Positions 21,649 to 31,541 of a stretch of 64,000 nucleotides of DNA are shown one piece after another. The translations under genes were made by a program, and so were the position numbers. The stretch lies in NCBI GenBank assembly GCA_014337915.1, contig QUBU01000001.1, forward strand, positions 1 through 64,000. The letters run 5' to 3'. The notes beneath the pieces were generated by a model. That model was not told the DNA's origin. It saw nothing but the letters and a program-made list of their open reading frames with translations, and did not search any database. Within the stretch, counting starts at the first letter, position 1. Each line of letters starts with the position of its first letter. The DNA is from Gammaproteobacteria bacterium. Its GTDB lineage: Bacteria; Pseudomonadota; Gammaproteobacteria; Steroidobacterales; GCA-2729495.

Positions 21649-22025
21649 CGACTATTCAGACCCTCCTGCTGATTTTGCATGTGATCGTCGGGGTCATGAT
21701 CGTGGGCCTCGTGCTTGTACAGCGCGGTAAGGGCGCCGAGGCCGGGGCTGCATTTGGTGCCGGTGCTTCGGCAACCGTGTTCGGCGCCAAGGGATCGGCG
21801 AATTTCCTGTCCCGCTCCACGGCGGTCCTCGCGACCATTTTCTTTGCGACCAGCCTCGGCCTCGCATACCTCGGCGCCGAGCGGCCGGTTGCCAAGAGCG
21901 TGATCGAGGGATCCACCGGGTCCGCGGTGGTTGCTCCGGCACCCGGCAGCGACAACGCCCCGGTGAGCGGTTCGCCGGGGCCTGGCACGGAGGCGCCGGC
22001 ACCGGCTGGCGGCACGACGCCGTAA
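21645..22025 (+). CDS. secG: Protein translocase subunit SecG
   Basis: SecG is the small auxiliary subunit of the SecYEG channel. The 126-residue protein has two membrane segments (about residues 4-23, ILHVIVGVMIVGLVLVQ; and 54-73). Between them is the conserved cytosolic loop with GKGAEAGAAFGAGASATVFG and the phrase GSANFLSRSTA. A Pro/Ala/Gly-rich tail follows, as in many homologues. It overlaps tpiA by 4 bp and precedes tRNA-Leu, matching the secG-leuU linkage of E. coli. Confidence 0.95.
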   Translation: MTTIQTLLLILHVIVGVMIVGLVLVQRGKGAEAGAAFGAGASATVFGAKGSANFLSRSTAVLATIFFATSLGLAYLGAERPVAKSVIEGSTGSAVVAPAPGSDNAPVSGSPGPGTEAPAPAGGTTP

Positions 22026-22036
22026 ACAGACGCAAT

Positions 22037-22121
22037 GCCGATGTGGTGGAATTGGTAGACACGCCGTCTTGAGGGGGCGGTGGCGCAAGCCGTGTGAGTT
22101 CGAGTCTCACCATCGGCACCA
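22037..22121 (+). tRNA. leuU: tRNA-Leu (anticodon GAG)
   Basis: An 85-nt class II tRNA with a long variable arm and encoded CCA. Acceptor halves GCCGATG and CATCGGC pair fully. The anticodon stem CCGTC/GGCGG encloses TTGAGGG, giving anticodon GAG at 22071-22073, which reads CUC and CUU. GTTCGAGTC forms the T arm. It stands 11 bp after secG, as leuU does in E. coli, and is probably cotranscribed with it. Confidence 0.97.
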
Positions 22122-22205
22122 TGGAACGCTGAAGCAACCGGTCGACCTCGCGGCGTGACGGCCTGCGCAGGTGTCGCGCTGGACATGTGGGTTTGAGGTA
22201 ACAGC

Positions 22206-22562
22206 TTGTTGCAGAATTATCTCCCGGTACTCGTCTTCCTCGGGATTGCCACGGCCATCGGCCTGGTGCTCCTCGGGGCAGGGCTTGTCCTCGGCCGCGG
22301 CCAGAAAACTGCAGAGAAGCTTTCCGCGTACGAATGTGGCTTCGAGGCTTTCGAAGACACGCGCATGAAGTTCGATGTCCGCTACTACCTGGTCGCGATC
22401 CTGTTCATCGTCTTCGACCTGGAAATTGCCTTCCTGTTTCCCTGGGCCGTTGCGCTCGACACCCTTGGCCTTGCGGGCCTGGTGACGATGGGGATCTTCC
22501 TGGCTGTCCTCGTGGTCGGTTTCATTTATGAATGGAAGAAGGGGGCACTCGAGTGGGATTGA
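22206..22562 (+). CDS. nuoA: NADH-quinone oxidoreductase subunit A
   Basis: Membrane subunit of respiratory complex I, the proton-pumping NADH dehydrogenase. The 118-residue protein has three hydrophobic helices. Between the first two is the conserved loop with [20 protein letters not shown], and [12 protein letters not shown] marks the second helix. The start is TTG with GAGGT 6 nt upstream. It is the first of fourteen contiguous nuo genes, and its end overlaps the start of nuoB. Confidence 0.96.
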   Translation: MLQNYLPVLVFLGIATAIGLVLLGAGLVLGRGQKTAEKLSAYECGFEAFEDTRMKFDVRYYLVAILFIVFDLEIAFLFPWAVALDTLGLAGLVTMGIFLAVLVVGFIYEWKKGALEWD

Positions 22563-23044
22563 CGCAGAGCCCACCCGACATGCTGCAGCAACGCGGCTTC
22601 GTCGTAACCAAGATTGACGACCTGGTCAACTGGGCGCGTACCGGATCGCTCTGGCCCATGACTTTTGGCCTGGCCTGCTGCGCCGTGGAAATGATGCACG
22701 CCGGTGCGGCGCGCTATGACCTTGACCGCTTCGGAGTCATCTTTCGCCCAAGCCCCAGGCAGTCCGACGTGATGATTGTCGCGGGTACGCTTACCAACAA
22801 GATGGCGCCTGCCCTGCGGAAGGTCTATGACCAGATGCCGGAGCCGAAGTGGGTGATCTCGATGGGCTCGTGTGCCAACGGTGGCGGGTACTACCATTAC
22901 TCCTACTCCGTGGTTCGCGGCTGTGACCGGATCGTGCCGGTGGACGTCTACGTACCGGGCTGCCCGCCGACAGCGGAAGCACTGCTTTACGGCATTCTCC
23001 AGCTGCAGAACAAGATCCGCCGCACCAGCACCTTCGCGCGTTAG
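22553..23044 (+). CDS. nuoB: NADH-quinone oxidoreductase subunit B
   Basis: NuoB carries the terminal [4Fe-4S] cluster N2 that hands electrons to quinone. Ligand-type cysteines are visible in [17 protein letters not shown] and VPGCPP. The GTG chosen (163 residues, [11 protein letters not shown]) overlaps the nuoA stop and has a GGGGG-rich Shine-Dalgarno; an ATG seven codons upstream is the alternative. NuoB packs against NuoCD and NuoI in the peripheral arm. Confidence 0.96.
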   Translation: MGLTQSPPDMLQQRGFVVTKIDDLVNWARTGSLWPMTFGLACCAVEMMHAGAARYDLDRFGVIFRPSPRQSDVMIVAGTLTNKMAPALRKVYDQMPEPKWVISMGSCANGGGYYHYSYSVVRGCDRIVPVDVYVPGCPPTAEALLYGILQLQNKIRRTSTFAR

Positions 23045-23051
23045 GCAGCCG

Positions 23052-23756
23052 ATGAGCCCACGATCCGCAGTACTGGCAGAGCAAATCACGGCACGCTTCG
23101 ACGGGCGGCTGCAGCAGGTTCCATCACGCACCGGCGAGCTGACTTACGAGGTCGGCAAGGCTGATTTGACTGAGGTTGCCCGTGCCCTCCGCGACGAAAG
23201 CGCTTTCAGGTTTGAGACGCTCGTGGACCTGTGCGGCGTCGACTACCTGGGATTCGGGCAGGCCGAATGGGACACGACGACGGCAACCGGCACCGGCTTC
23301 AGCCGCGCGGCCGTACGTGAAGTCATCGTGCCGGATCCTGCCGCGTCGTTCGACCCGCGACGCTTTGCCGTGGTTTACCACCTGCTGTCCATCAGCGCGA
23401 ACCAGCGCCTGAGGCTGCGTGTCTTCACCGGCAGTGACAATCCCCCGGTGCTGCCGTCCCTGGTGGAGGTCTGGCAGTCGGCGGACTGGTACGAGCGGGA
23501 GGCTTTTGATCTCTTCGGCATCCTCTTCGAGGGCCACCCCGACCTGCGCCGCCTGCTGACGGACTACGGCTTCATTGGCCATCCATTTCGCAAGGACTTC
23601 CCGGTCAGCGGCAATGTCGAAGTACGCTACGATCCCGACAAGGAGCGGGTGATCTACCAGCCGGTCAGCATCGAGCCGCGGGTGCTGGTGCCACGCACCA
23701 TCCGTGACGACAATCGCTACCTGCCGGATCTCAAGGAAGGGCCGGCCCGTGGCTGA
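23052..23756 (+). CDS. nuoC: NADH-quinone oxidoreductase subunit C
   Basis: The 30-kDa peripheral subunit of complex I. The 234-residue product has the family core [20 protein letters not shown] and the signature [29 protein letters not shown] followed by GHPFRKDFP. In E. coli this is fused to NuoD; here the two are separate but overlap by 8 bp. Between residues 70 and 95 there is a Thr/Gly-rich insertion ([13 protein letters not shown]) typical of some lineages. Confidence 0.95.
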   Translation: MSPRSAVLAEQITARFDGRLQQVPSRTGELTYEVGKADLTEVARALRDESAFRFETLVDLCGVDYLGFGQAEWDTTTATGTGFSRAAVREVIVPDPAASFDPRRFAVVYHLLSISANQRLRLRVFTGSDNPPVLPSLVEVWQSADWYEREAFDLFGILFEGHPDLRRLLTDYGFIGHPFRKDFPVSGNVEVRYDPDKERVIYQPVSIEPRVLVPRTIRDDNRYLPDLKEGPARG

Positions 23757-25002
23757 GTTCCAGCAGTTCACGCTCAATTTCGGCCCACAGCATCCTGCTG
23801 CCCACGGCGTGTTGCGCCTGGTCCTGGAGATGGATGGCGAAGTCATCCAGAAAGCCGATCCGCATGTCGGGCTGCTGCACCGGGGCACGGAGAAGCTTGC
23901 CGAGACCAAGCCGTTCAACCAGAGCATCGGCTACATGGACCGGCTCGATTACGTGTCTATGATGTGCAACGAGCACGGCTACGTGCTCGCGATCGAGAAG
24001 CTGCTGGGGGTGGTACCACCACTCAGGGCACAGTATATCCGCGTGATGTTTGACGAGATCACGCGCATCCTGAACCACCTGCTGTGGCTCGGTTGCCACG
24101 GGCTCGATATCGGTGCCATGACCGTCTTCCTCTACTGCTTCCGGGAGCGTGAGGACCTCATGGACTGCTACGAGGCAGTCTCCGGGACGCGCATGCACGC
24201 GACCTACTACAGGCCGGGTGGTGTTTATCGCGATCTTCCGGACTCGATGCCGCGCTACCGGGATTCCCGCTGGCGCTCCAGTGCCGAAGTCAAGCGAATG
24301 AACGAGACCCGTGAAGGCACGCTGCTGGACTTCGTCGAAGCCTTCACCGACCGGTTCCCGGGTTGTATCGACGAGTATGAAGCGCTGCTGACGGACAATC
24401 GCATCTGGAAGCAGCGCACCGTGAATATCGGTGTGGTGACCCCGGAGCGCGCCATGCAGCTCGGATTTACCGGGCCAATGCTGCGCGGATCCGGTATTGC
24501 CTGGGACCTGCGCAAGAAGCAGCCGTACGAGGTGTATTCCGACCTGGATTTCGATATTCCGGTCGGTGTCAATGGTGACTGCTACGACCGCTACCTGGTG
24601 CGGATGGAGGAGCTGCGGCAGTCGAACCGCATCATCCGGCAGTGCGTGCAATGGCTGCGCGCCAACCCGGGTCCGGTTACGGTGGATGACCACAAGCTGG
24701 TGCCGCCATCGCGCGAAGACATGAAGGGTGACATGGAATCGTTGATCCACCACTTCAAGCTGTTCACGGAAGGTTACACGGTGCCTGCCGGCGAAACCTA
24801 TGCAGCCGTTGAGCATCCGAAGGGCGAGTTCGGCGTCTACCTCATCGCCGATGGCGCGAACAAGCCGTTCCGCGTCAAGGTCCGGGCTCCGGGTTTCCCA
24901 CACCTTGCCGCGCTCGATGACATGGTTCGGGGCCACATGCTTCCCGACGTCGTCGCCGTCATCGGTACCCAGGACATCGTCTTCGGCGAGATTGATCGTT
25001 AG
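23749..25002 (+). CDS. nuoD: NADH-quinone oxidoreductase subunit D
   Basis: The 49-kDa subunit, which with NuoB shapes the quinone-binding pocket. The 417-residue product starts at GTG (AAGGAAGG upstream) and shows [22 protein letters not shown] near the N-terminus, HRGTEKLAE, and the C-terminal DIVFGEIDR. These match the [NiFe]-hydrogenase large-subunit fold without the metal cysteines. It overlaps nuoC, so translation is probably coupled. Confidence 0.97.
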   Translation: MAEFQQFTLNFGPQHPAAHGVLRLVLEMDGEVIQKADPHVGLLHRGTEKLAETKPFNQSIGYMDRLDYVSMMCNEHGYVLAIEKLLGVVPPLRAQYIRVMFDEITRILNHLLWLGCHGLDIGAMTVFLYCFREREDLMDCYEAVSGTRMHATYYRPGGVYRDLPDSMPRYRDSRWRSSAEVKRMNETREGTLLDFVEAFTDRFPGCIDEYEALLTDNRIWKQRTVNIGVVTPERAMQLGFTGPMLRGSGIAWDLRKKQPYEVYSDLDFDIPVGVNGDCYDRYLVRMEELRQSNRIIRQCVQWLRANPGPVTVDDHKLVPPSREDMKGDMESLIHHFKLFTEGYTVPAGETYAAVEHPKGEFGVYLIADGANKPFRVKVRAPGFPHLAALDDMVRGHMLPDVVAVIGTQDIVFGEIDR

Positions 25003-25009
25003 GACAGCC

Positions 25010-25510
25010 ATGCAGCCCAGCGACAAGACAGCGCTGCTCTCGAGCCACGTGCGCGCGGAAATCGACCACTGGGTCGCCAAGTTTCCCGAGGGCCGCCAGC
25101 GCTCCGCCGTCATCGGTGCGCTACATGCCGTGCAACATGAGAACGGTGGCTTCCTGACCCCGGAGTTGATGGAAGCCGTTGCCGCCTACCTGGGGCTGCC
25201 CGCGATCCAGGTCTTCGAGGTGGCGTCGTTCTACTCGATGTTCGAAACCCGACCGGTGGGCCGGCACAGTGTCTCGGTGTGCACGAACATCTCCTGCATG
25301 CTCTGTGGCGGGGAGCAGTTGCTGGCGCATGTCGAGAAACACCTTGGGATCACGGTTGGCCAGAGTACGCCTGACGGCAGGATTTTCCTCAAGAAAGAAG
25401 AGGAGTGCCTTGCCGCCTGCACTGGCGCACCGATGATCATGGTGGATCACCGGTTCTACGAGAATGTCACGCCGGCGCGTGCCGTCGAGATTCTGGACGC
25501 ACTGGAGTGA
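25010..25510 (+). CDS. nuoE: NADH-quinone oxidoreductase subunit E
   Basis: The 24-kDa thioredoxin-like subunit holding the [2Fe-2S] cluster N1a. The 166-residue protein has the N-terminal helical part ([32 protein letters not shown]). Cluster ligands are in [11 protein letters not shown] and [15 protein letters not shown]. It sits next to NuoF in the NADH-oxidising module, and its stop lies within or just before the nuoF start. Confidence 0.96.
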   Translation: MQPSDKTALLSSHVRAEIDHWVAKFPEGRQRSAVIGALHAVQHENGGFLTPELMEAVAAYLGLPAIQVFEVASFYSMFETRPVGRHSVSVCTNISCMLCGGEQLLAHVEKHLGITVGQSTPDGRIFLKKEEECLAACTGAPMIMVDHRFYENVTPARAVEILDALE

Positions 25511-25515
25511 GCCGC

Positions 25516-26817
25516 GTGCATCCACAACAGAACCTGGTCTGCCTCGAGACGCTTGGGGCCGATATTCCCTGGAGCTTCGACGCATACCGCCGCATTGGCG
25601 GCTATGCTGCCTGGGAGCAGATACTGGCCGGTAAGCTCACCCGCGAGCAGGTGATCGATACCGTGAAAGCGTCGGGGCTGCGCGGGCGGGGCGGCGCCGG
25701 CTTCCCGACAGGCGTGAAGTGGAGCTTCATGCCGCGGGACAAGCCGATGCAGAAATACGTGGTCTGCAATTCGGATGAAAGCGAACCCGGTACCTGCCAT
25801 GACCGGGACATCCTGCGCTTCAATCCCCACGCCGTGATCGAGGGGATGGCCATCGGTGGCTACGCCATGAACGCTACCGTCGGCTACAACTATATCCGTG
25901 GTGAGTTCCTCGACGAGCCGATACCGCGCTTCGAGGCGGCCCTGAAGGAGGCCTATGCGGCTGGCCTTCTCGGCCGGAATATCAGGGGCTCCGGTATCGA
26001 CTTCGACCTGCATACCTTCATCGGTGCCGGTGCCTACATATGCGGCGAGGAAACCGGCTTGCTCGAGTCGCTGGAGGGAAAGCAGGGGCGTCCGCGCTTC
26101 AAGCCGCCGTTCCCGGCGAACAAGGGCCTGTTCGGCATGCCCACGACGATCAACAACACCCAGAGTTTCGCCTCTGTGCCGAAGATCCTTCGGGAGGGCC
26201 CGCAATGGTTTTCGGCGCTGGGTCCGAAGGACTCGGGTGGCACCATGATCTTTTCCGTATCCGGTCATGTGAACCGGCCAGGCAACTTCGAGTTGCCGTT
26301 GGGCATACCGTTCAGTGAATTGCTGGACATTGCCGGTGGCGTCCGCGACGGTCGTGCGCTCAAGGCGGTGATTCCTGGCGGCGTTTCGGTGCCGGTGGTG
26401 CCCGGTGCGGTGATGATGGATGTCCGGATGGACTACAGCTCCGTCAAGGCCGCCGGGTCCGCCCTGGGCACAGGCGCAGTCATTGTCATGGACGAATCCA
26501 CCTGCATGGTATCGGTCCTGCGCCGCGTCAGCCGCTTCTACCACGCGGAGTCGTGCGGGCAGTGCACACCCTGTCGGGAAGGCACCGGCTGGATGCACCG
26601 GGTGCTGTCCCGGATCATCGACGGCAGGGGCACGCAGGAGGATCTGGGGTTGTTGCTGGATGTCGCAAATCACATCGAGGGACACACGATCTGCGCGTTT
26701 GGCGATGCCTCGGCCTGGCCGGTGCAGAGTTTCCTCAGGCACTACCGCCACGAATTCGAGTACATGATCGCCAACGGTGGCCGGTCTATCGTCGAGGCGC
26801 AACCCGAAGCCGCCTGA
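25516..26817 (+). CDS. nuoF: NADH-quinone oxidoreductase subunit F
   Basis: NuoF oxidises NADH through FMN and passes electrons to its [4Fe-4S] cluster N3. Motifs visible are the NADH site [13 protein letters not shown], the FMN site [19 protein letters not shown], and the cluster site [15 protein letters not shown] use a GTG giving 433 residues, with GGAG 8 nt upstream. A GTG three codons earlier overlaps the nuoE stop and is equally possible. Confidence 0.96.
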   Translation: MHPQQNLVCLETLGADIPWSFDAYRRIGGYAAWEQILAGKLTREQVIDTVKASGLRGRGGAGFPTGVKWSFMPRDKPMQKYVVCNSDESEPGTCHDRDILRFNPHAVIEGMAIGGYAMNATVGYNYIRGEFLDEPIPRFEAALKEAYAAGLLGRNIRGSGIDFDLHTFIGAGAYICGEETGLLESLEGKQGRPRFKPPFPANKGLFGMPTTINNTQSFASVPKILREGPQWFSALGPKDSGGTMIFSVSGHVNRPGNFELPLGIPFSELLDIAGGVRDGRALKAVIPGGVSVPVVPGAVMMDVRMDYSSVKAAGSALGTGAVIVMDESTCMVSVLRRVSRFYHAESCGQCTPCREGTGWMHRVLSRIIDGRGTQEDLGLLLDVANHIEGHTICAFGDASAWPVQSFLRHYRHEFEYMIANGGRSIVEAQPEAA

Positions 26818-26839
26818 GGCGCCGGGGCAGGAAGTTGTC

Positions 26840-29035
26840 ATGAGCCAGGACAAGTGCACGATTCAGGTCAACGGTGTCGAGGTCGAGGCAAGGCCCGGCC
26901 AGATGCTGATCGAGGTGACCGACGCAGTCGATGCCTACGTACCGCGCTTCTGCTATCACACGAAGCTTTCCGTGGCAGCGAACTGCCGCATGTGCCTTGT
27001 GGAAGTGGAGAATGCGCCGAAGCCGATGCCTGCCTGCGCGACACCGGTGGCACCCGGGATGAAGGTCCACACCAGGTCACGGCGTGCCATTGATGCCCAG
27101 AGGGCAACGATGGAGTTCCTGCTGATCAACCATCCGCTTGACTGCCCCATCTGCGACCAGGGTGGCGAGTGCGAGTTACAGGATCTCGCCCTTGGGTTCG
27201 GGCGCGGCATATCGCGCTTCTCCGAGCGCAAGCGAGTGGTGCGCGACAAGGATATCGGTCCACTGATTTCGACCGACATGACCCGCTGCATTCACTGTAC
27301 CCGCTGCGTGCGTTTTACCCAGGAGATCGCCGGGTTCCAGGAACTCGGGACCATCGGTCGTGGCGACCGCGTCGAGATTTCTCCCTACATCGAGCGCAGC
27401 GTCAACCACGAGCTATCGGGCAACATCATCGACCTCTGCCCGGTCGGCGCGCTGAACAGCAAGCCATTCCGTTTCTCGGCGCGGGCCTGGGAACTGGTGC
27501 AGCGCCCGCTGGTGGCCGGCCATGATGGCCTGGGCTCGCGCATCCTTGCCCACGTCATGAATGGCAAGGTCAAGCGGGTGGTTCCCGAGGCCTGCGAAGA
27601 CATCAACGAGACCTGGGCTGCCGACCGCGACCGGTTCAGCTACGAGGGCCTGTACGCGGCTGACCGCCTCACCCAGCCGCAGCTGCGTGGCAGCGATGGC
27701 TGGCGCACCGTGTCCTGGGGAGAGGCGCTCGATGCGGTGGCCGCGGGCCTGCAGCGTGCCAACGGCAATGCGCTGGCGGCGCTGGTCTCGCCCAGCACCA
27801 CGCTGGAAGAAGGCTACCTGCTGCAGCGCCTGCTGGCCCACATGGGCTCGGCCAACATCGACCATCGTCTGCGCCGCCGGGATTTCCGCGAGCAGGACCA
27901 GGAAGTCGAGGTGCCCTGGCTGGGCATGCCGGTGGCAGCGGTCGAGGAACTGGACCAGGTGCTGGTCATCGGCAGCAACATCCGCAAGGAGGTGCCGCTG
28001 CTGGCACATCGGCTGCGCAAGGCGGCATTGCGTGGAGCCGGGGTCGGCTTCGTCAATCCGGCACGGTATCCGATGTTGTTTCCCGTGGCGGACGCGATGG
28101 TTGGGAGCGTGGAGGACTTCTGGCTGCAGCTCGCAGTGCTGGTGCGCGCTGCTGCGGAGGGTTCGCAGCAGCCAGCGGGCCTGGCGCAGCTTCTGGACAT
28201 CGCTCCGGCACCTGAGGAGCGCCATCACCGGGCGGTGGCGCGGCTGCGCGAAGGCAAGCGTGCTGCCGTTTTCCTCGGCCATATCGCCCTGCGCCACCCG
28301 CGTTTCGCGGACATCGATGCGCTGGCGGCCGCGCTGGCGAGGCTGACCGGCGCCACACTGGGCTACGTTCCGGAAGGCGCCAATTCGGTAGGCCTGTCGC
28401 TTGCTGGTGTCCTGCCGCACCGGGAGGCAGGCGGCCGCCCCAGGGCGCAGGCAGGTGCGAATGCCGCCAGCATCGTCCGTGCTGCGCCGGCGGGCCTGAT
28501 CCTGTATGGCGTTGAGCCGGACCACGACTGTGCGGGTGGATCCGCCCTGCAGCGCTCGGCTGAAGATGGTCGCTTCGTGGTTGCGTTCTCGGCCTTCCAG
28601 GGCAAGTCATTGCAGTCGCTGGCCGATGTGTTGCTGCCTGTCAGTACGTACTTCGAGACGGAAGGGACCTTGGTGAACATCTCTGGCCAGTGGCAGTCTT
28701 TCGCGGCAGCAGCACAGCCGCCCGGCGAGACGCGGCCAGGATGGAAGGTCCTGCGTGTACTGGGGGAACGGCTGGCCGTGCCACGCTTCGATTACGCCGC
28801 TGTCGATGCGATTGCAGCCGAAGTTCGCGAACTGGCTGGCGACCGGCTGCCCGATACGCTGGCGCGACAGCGCCCGGCACCAGTTGCTGCGCCGGTTTCT
28901 GCCGGGCTGTCCAGCACCGACCTGGACGTACCGATGTACCAGCTGGACGCGCTGCTGCGGCGTGCGAGCGCACTGCAACAGACCGAGGACGGACTGGCAG
29001 GACTCGCACCGGTGGAGGGGCGGCGAACCGCGTAG
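26840..29035 (+). CDS. nuoG: NADH-quinone oxidoreductase subunit G
   Basis: The largest peripheral subunit, a chain of iron-sulfur clusters linking NuoF to NuoI. The 731-residue product has an N-terminal ferredoxin-like [2Fe-2S] domain (RFCYHTKLSVAANCRMCLVEV), then CPICDQGGECELQD, CIHCTRCVRFTQE and DLCPVGALNSK ligands. A molybdopterin-oxidoreductase-like domain without cofactor role follows. It is shorter than E. coli NuoG (about 900 residues), which is normal outside enterics. ATG has AGGAAG 6 nt upstream. Confidence 0.96.
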   Translation: MSQDKCTIQVNGVEVEARPGQMLIEVTDAVDAYVPRFCYHTKLSVAANCRMCLVEVENAPKPMPACATPVAPGMKVHTRSRRAIDAQRATMEFLLINHPLDCPICDQGGECELQDLALGFGRGISRFSERKRVVRDKDIGPLISTDMTRCIHCTRCVRFTQEIAGFQELGTIGRGDRVEISPYIERSVNHELSGNIIDLCPVGALNSKPFRFSARAWELVQRPLVAGHDGLGSRILAHVMNGKVKRVVPEACEDINETWAADRDRFSYEGLYAADRLTQPQLRGSDGWRTVSWGEALDAVAAGLQRANGNALAALVSPSTTLEEGYLLQRLLAHMGSANIDHRLRRRDFREQDQEVEVPWLGMPVAAVEELDQVLVIGSNIRKEVPLLAHRLRKAALRGAGVGFVNPARYPMLFPVADAMVGSVEDFWLQLAVLVRAAAEGSQQPAGLAQLLDIAPAPEERHHRAVARLREGKRAAVFLGHIALRHPRFADIDALAAALARLTGATLGYVPEGANSVGLSLAGVLPHREAGGRPRAQAGANAASIVRAAPAGLILYGVEPDHDCAGGSALQRSAEDGRFVVAFSAFQGKSLQSLADVLLPVSTYFETEGTLVNISGQWQSFAAAAQPPGETRPGWKVLRVLGERLAVPRFDYAAVDAIAAEVRELAGDRLPDTLARQRPAPVAAPVSAGLSSTDLDVPMYQLDALLRRASALQQTEDGLAGLAPVEGRRTA

Positions 29036-29038
29036 CCC

Positions 29039-30124
29039 ATGATTGACTGGTTGCAGAATATCCTCTGGTTCCTGCCCGATGGGCTGCGCGACATCGCGGT
29101 CCAGGTGATTTTCATTGCGTTGCAGATCGTGCCGCTGGTGGTGGTACTGATCCTGTGCGTGGCCTTCCTCACCTATTTTGAGCGCAAGGTCATCGGCTAC
29201 ATGCAGAACCGCATTGGGCCGAACCGGGTCGGGCCAAGGGGCTGGTTCCAGCCATTCGCGGACGTGATCAAGCTCCTTCTGAAGGAAGTGATCGTGCCAT
29301 CGCGGGCAAATCGCTTCCTGTTCTTCGTGGCGCCCCTGCTATCCATCGTGCCTGCCCTCGCAACCTGGGCGGTCATGCCGCTGTTTCCTGGTTTCGCCAT
29401 CGCGCAGATCGACGCCGCCCTGTTGTACATCCTCGCGCTGACATCTCTGGCGGTATATGGCGTCATCCTGGCCGGGTGGGCATCCAATTCAAAATACGCC
29501 TTCCTGGGAGCGATGCGCTCCGCAGCCCAGATCGTGGCCTACGAGATCGCCATGGGGTTTGCGCTGGTCGGCGTGTTGATGGCCGGTGGCAGCCTGAATC
29601 TCGGTGTCATCACCGAGGCGCAGTCGGGCGGAATATTGAACTGGTTCTGGCTCCCGCTGTTTCCGCTGTTTCTCGTGTACTTCATTTCCGGCGTGGCGGA
29701 AACCAATCGTGCGCCATTCGACGTCGCCGAGGGCGAATCCGAGATCGTCGCTGGCTTTCATGTCGAGTATTCGGGCGTGGCTTTCGCAATCTTCTTCCTC
29801 GCCGAGTACGCCAACATGATCCTTATCGCGGGACTGACCGCGGTGATGTTCTTCGGCGGGTGGCATTCGTTCTTTGCCGGTTCCTGGTTCGGGGGCCTGG
29901 ACGGCACGCCACTGGCGTTCCTGCGCGAGCCGTCGCTCGCATGGCTGTGCCTCAAGATCGCTTTCTTCCTGTTCTGTTTTCTGTGGCTGCGCGCCACGTT
30001 CCCGCGCTACCGGTATGACCAGATCATGCGTCTCGGATGGAAGGTGTTCATTCCCGTGACGCTGGTCTGGATCATGGTGGAGGGCGCCATGATGGTGGCC
30101 CAGGTCGGTCCCTGGAGCAGTTGA
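29039..30124 (+). CDS. nuoH: NADH-quinone oxidoreductase subunit H
   Basis: Membrane subunit at the junction of the two arms, helping form the quinone channel. The 361-residue protein has about eight or nine hydrophobic helices. It carries the conserved loops [35 protein letters not shown] and [28 protein letters not shown], the last with the acidic residues implicated in coupling. It ends 2 bp before nuoI. Confidence 0.97.
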   Translation: MIDWLQNILWFLPDGLRDIAVQVIFIALQIVPLVVVLILCVAFLTYFERKVIGYMQNRIGPNRVGPRGWFQPFADVIKLLLKEVIVPSRANRFLFFVAPLLSIVPALATWAVMPLFPGFAIAQIDAALLYILALTSLAVYGVILAGWASNSKYAFLGAMRSAAQIVAYEIAMGFALVGVLMAGGSLNLGVITEAQSGGILNWFWLPLFPLFLVYFISGVAETNRAPFDVAEGESEIVAGFHVEYSGVAFAIFFLAEYANMILIAGLTAVMFFGGWHSFFAGSWFGGLDGTPLAFLREPSLAWLCLKIAFFLFCFLWLRATFPRYRYDQIMRLGWKVFIPVTLVWIMVEGAMMVAQVGPWSS

Positions 30125-30126
30125 CG

Positions 30127-30615
30127 ATGAAAAACCTGGCTTCGGTGATCAAGACCCTGTCTTTGTGGGATCTCCTGGTGGGCCTGCGGGTCACGCTGCG
30201 CAACCTGTTCGTCAAGAAGGTCACAGTCCAGTACCCGGAGGAGAAGACGCCGCAGTCGCCACGTTTTCGCGGACTTCACGCGTTGCGCCGCTATCCCAAT
30301 GGCGAAGAGCGCTGTATCGCCTGCAAACTTTGCCAGGCGGTGTGCCCAGCCGCGGCCATCACCATCGAGTCTGATGTTGCCGTCGACGGTACGCGGCGCA
30401 CGACGCGCTATGACATCGACCTGTTCAAGTGCATTTACTGCGGCTTCTGCGAGGAAGCCTGCCCGGTGGATGCCATCGTCGAGACCCGGATCTACGAGTA
30501 CCACATGGAGCAGCCTGGGCAGAACATCATGACCAAGGACAAGCTCCTCGCGATTGGCGACAAGTACGAGCCCATGATCGCAGCCGACAAGCTGGCGGAT
30601 GCCCGTTACCGGTAA
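30127..30615 (+). CDS. nuoI: NADH-quinone oxidoreductase subunit I
   Basis: NuoI holds clusters N6a and N6b, which connect NuoG to NuoB. The 162-residue product has two ferredoxin motifs, [16 protein letters not shown] and [16 protein letters not shown], and an amphipathic N-terminal helix that lies on the membrane ([14 protein letters not shown]). The C-terminal [13 protein letters not shown] is typical of the proteobacterial form. Confidence 0.97.
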   Translation: MKNLASVIKTLSLWDLLVGLRVTLRNLFVKKVTVQYPEEKTPQSPRFRGLHALRRYPNGEERCIACKLCQAVCPAAAITIESDVAVDGTRRTTRYDIDLFKCIYCGFCEEACPVDAIVETRIYEYHMEQPGQNIMTKDKLLAIGDKYEPMIAADKLADARYR

Positions 30616-30634
30616 GCACGCGGGAAGTCACAGA

Positions 30635-31237
30635 ATGATCACACTGCTCATTTTCTGGTGGCTGGCGCTGGTGCTCGTCGGTGCAGCAATCGGTGTCATT
30701 GTTTCCCGGAACCCGGTTTACGCCGCCATGTACCTGATCCTGTCGTTTGTGACCAGTGCAGTACTCTGGCTGTTGCTGGAGGCCGAATTCCTGGCAATCG
30801 TGCTGGTGCTGGTCTACGTGGGTGCGGTGATGGTGCTGTTCCTGTTCGTGGTCATGATGCTGGATGTGAACGTGGCTGCTGTAAGAGAGGGCTTCACCAG
30901 GTATGCGCCAATCGGGGCTGCAGTCGCGGTGATCATCGTTGCCGAGGTACTCAGCCTCGTCTGGATCAAGGCATCCGGCCTGCCGTTGGCGACGCCGCTG
31001 GCCAGCCAGGGAGGGGACCACAGCAACACCCGGGAAATCGGCCTGGCACTGTTTGGCGGCCACGTCTTCGAGTTCGAGGTAGCGGCATTCGTCCTGCTGC
31101 TGGCAATCGTCGCGGCCATTATGCTGACCCAGCGCCAGCGCCCAGGCCTGAAGGTCCAGGACATTTCTGCCCAGGTCAAGGTGCGCCGTGAAGACCGGGT
31201 CCGGATCGTCAAGGTCCAGGCGGAGCGCGACGCATGA
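30635..31237 (+). CDS. nuoJ: NADH-quinone oxidoreductase subunit J
   Basis: Small membrane subunit of complex I. The 200-residue product has five hydrophobic helices. These include [52 protein letters not shown], the conserved pi-bulge helix region. The last helix is followed by a basic cytosolic tail. ATG follows GGGAAG. The stop overlaps the nuoK start by 4 bp. Confidence 0.96.
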   Translation: MITLLIFWWLALVLVGAAIGVIVSRNPVYAAMYLILSFVTSAVLWLLLEAEFLAIVLVLVYVGAVMVLFLFVVMMLDVNVAAVREGFTRYAPIGAAVAVIIVAEVLSLVWIKASGLPLATPLASQGGDHSNTREIGLALFGGHVFEFEVAAFVLLLAIVAAIMLTQRQRPGLKVQDISAQVKVRREDRVRIVKVQAERDA

Positions 31238-31539
31238 TCACGCTGACGCACTACATGGCGTTGTCTGCACTGCTGCTGGCGATCAGCGTGGCGGGGATCT
31301 TCATCAATCGCAAGAATGTCATTCTGTTGCTGATGTGCGTTGAACTGCTGCTGCTGGCGGTCAACTTCAATTTCATTGCTTTGTCGCGTTTCATGGGCGA
31401 TGCAACCGGCCAGGTTTTTGTCTTCTTCATCCTGACTGTTGCCGCGGCGGAGTCCGCCATCGGCCTGGCTATCCTGGTGGTGATTTTCAGGACCAGGCGG
31501 AGCATCAATGTCCAGGACCTGGACGTGCTGCGAGGTTGA
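31234..31539 (+). CDS. nuoK: NADH-quinone oxidoreductase subunit K
   Basis: A 101-residue, three-helix MrpC-like subunit of the proton-pumping arm. Two membrane glutamates needed for pumping in homologues are present, in [13 protein letters not shown] (helix 2) and [13 protein letters not shown] (helix 3). [10 protein letters not shown] precedes the first. It overlaps nuoJ upstream and ends at the nuoL start. Confidence 0.96.
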   Translation: MITLTHYMALSALLLAISVAGIFINRKNVILLLMCVELLLLAVNFNFIALSRFMGDATGQVFVFFILTVAAAESAIGLAILVVIFRTRRSINVQDLDVLRG

Positions 31540-31541
31540 AT

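Noticed and set aside
23731..25113. Open frame of about 460 codons opposite nuoD-nuoE
   Set aside because: It crosses two certain genes on the other strand and has no family motifs.
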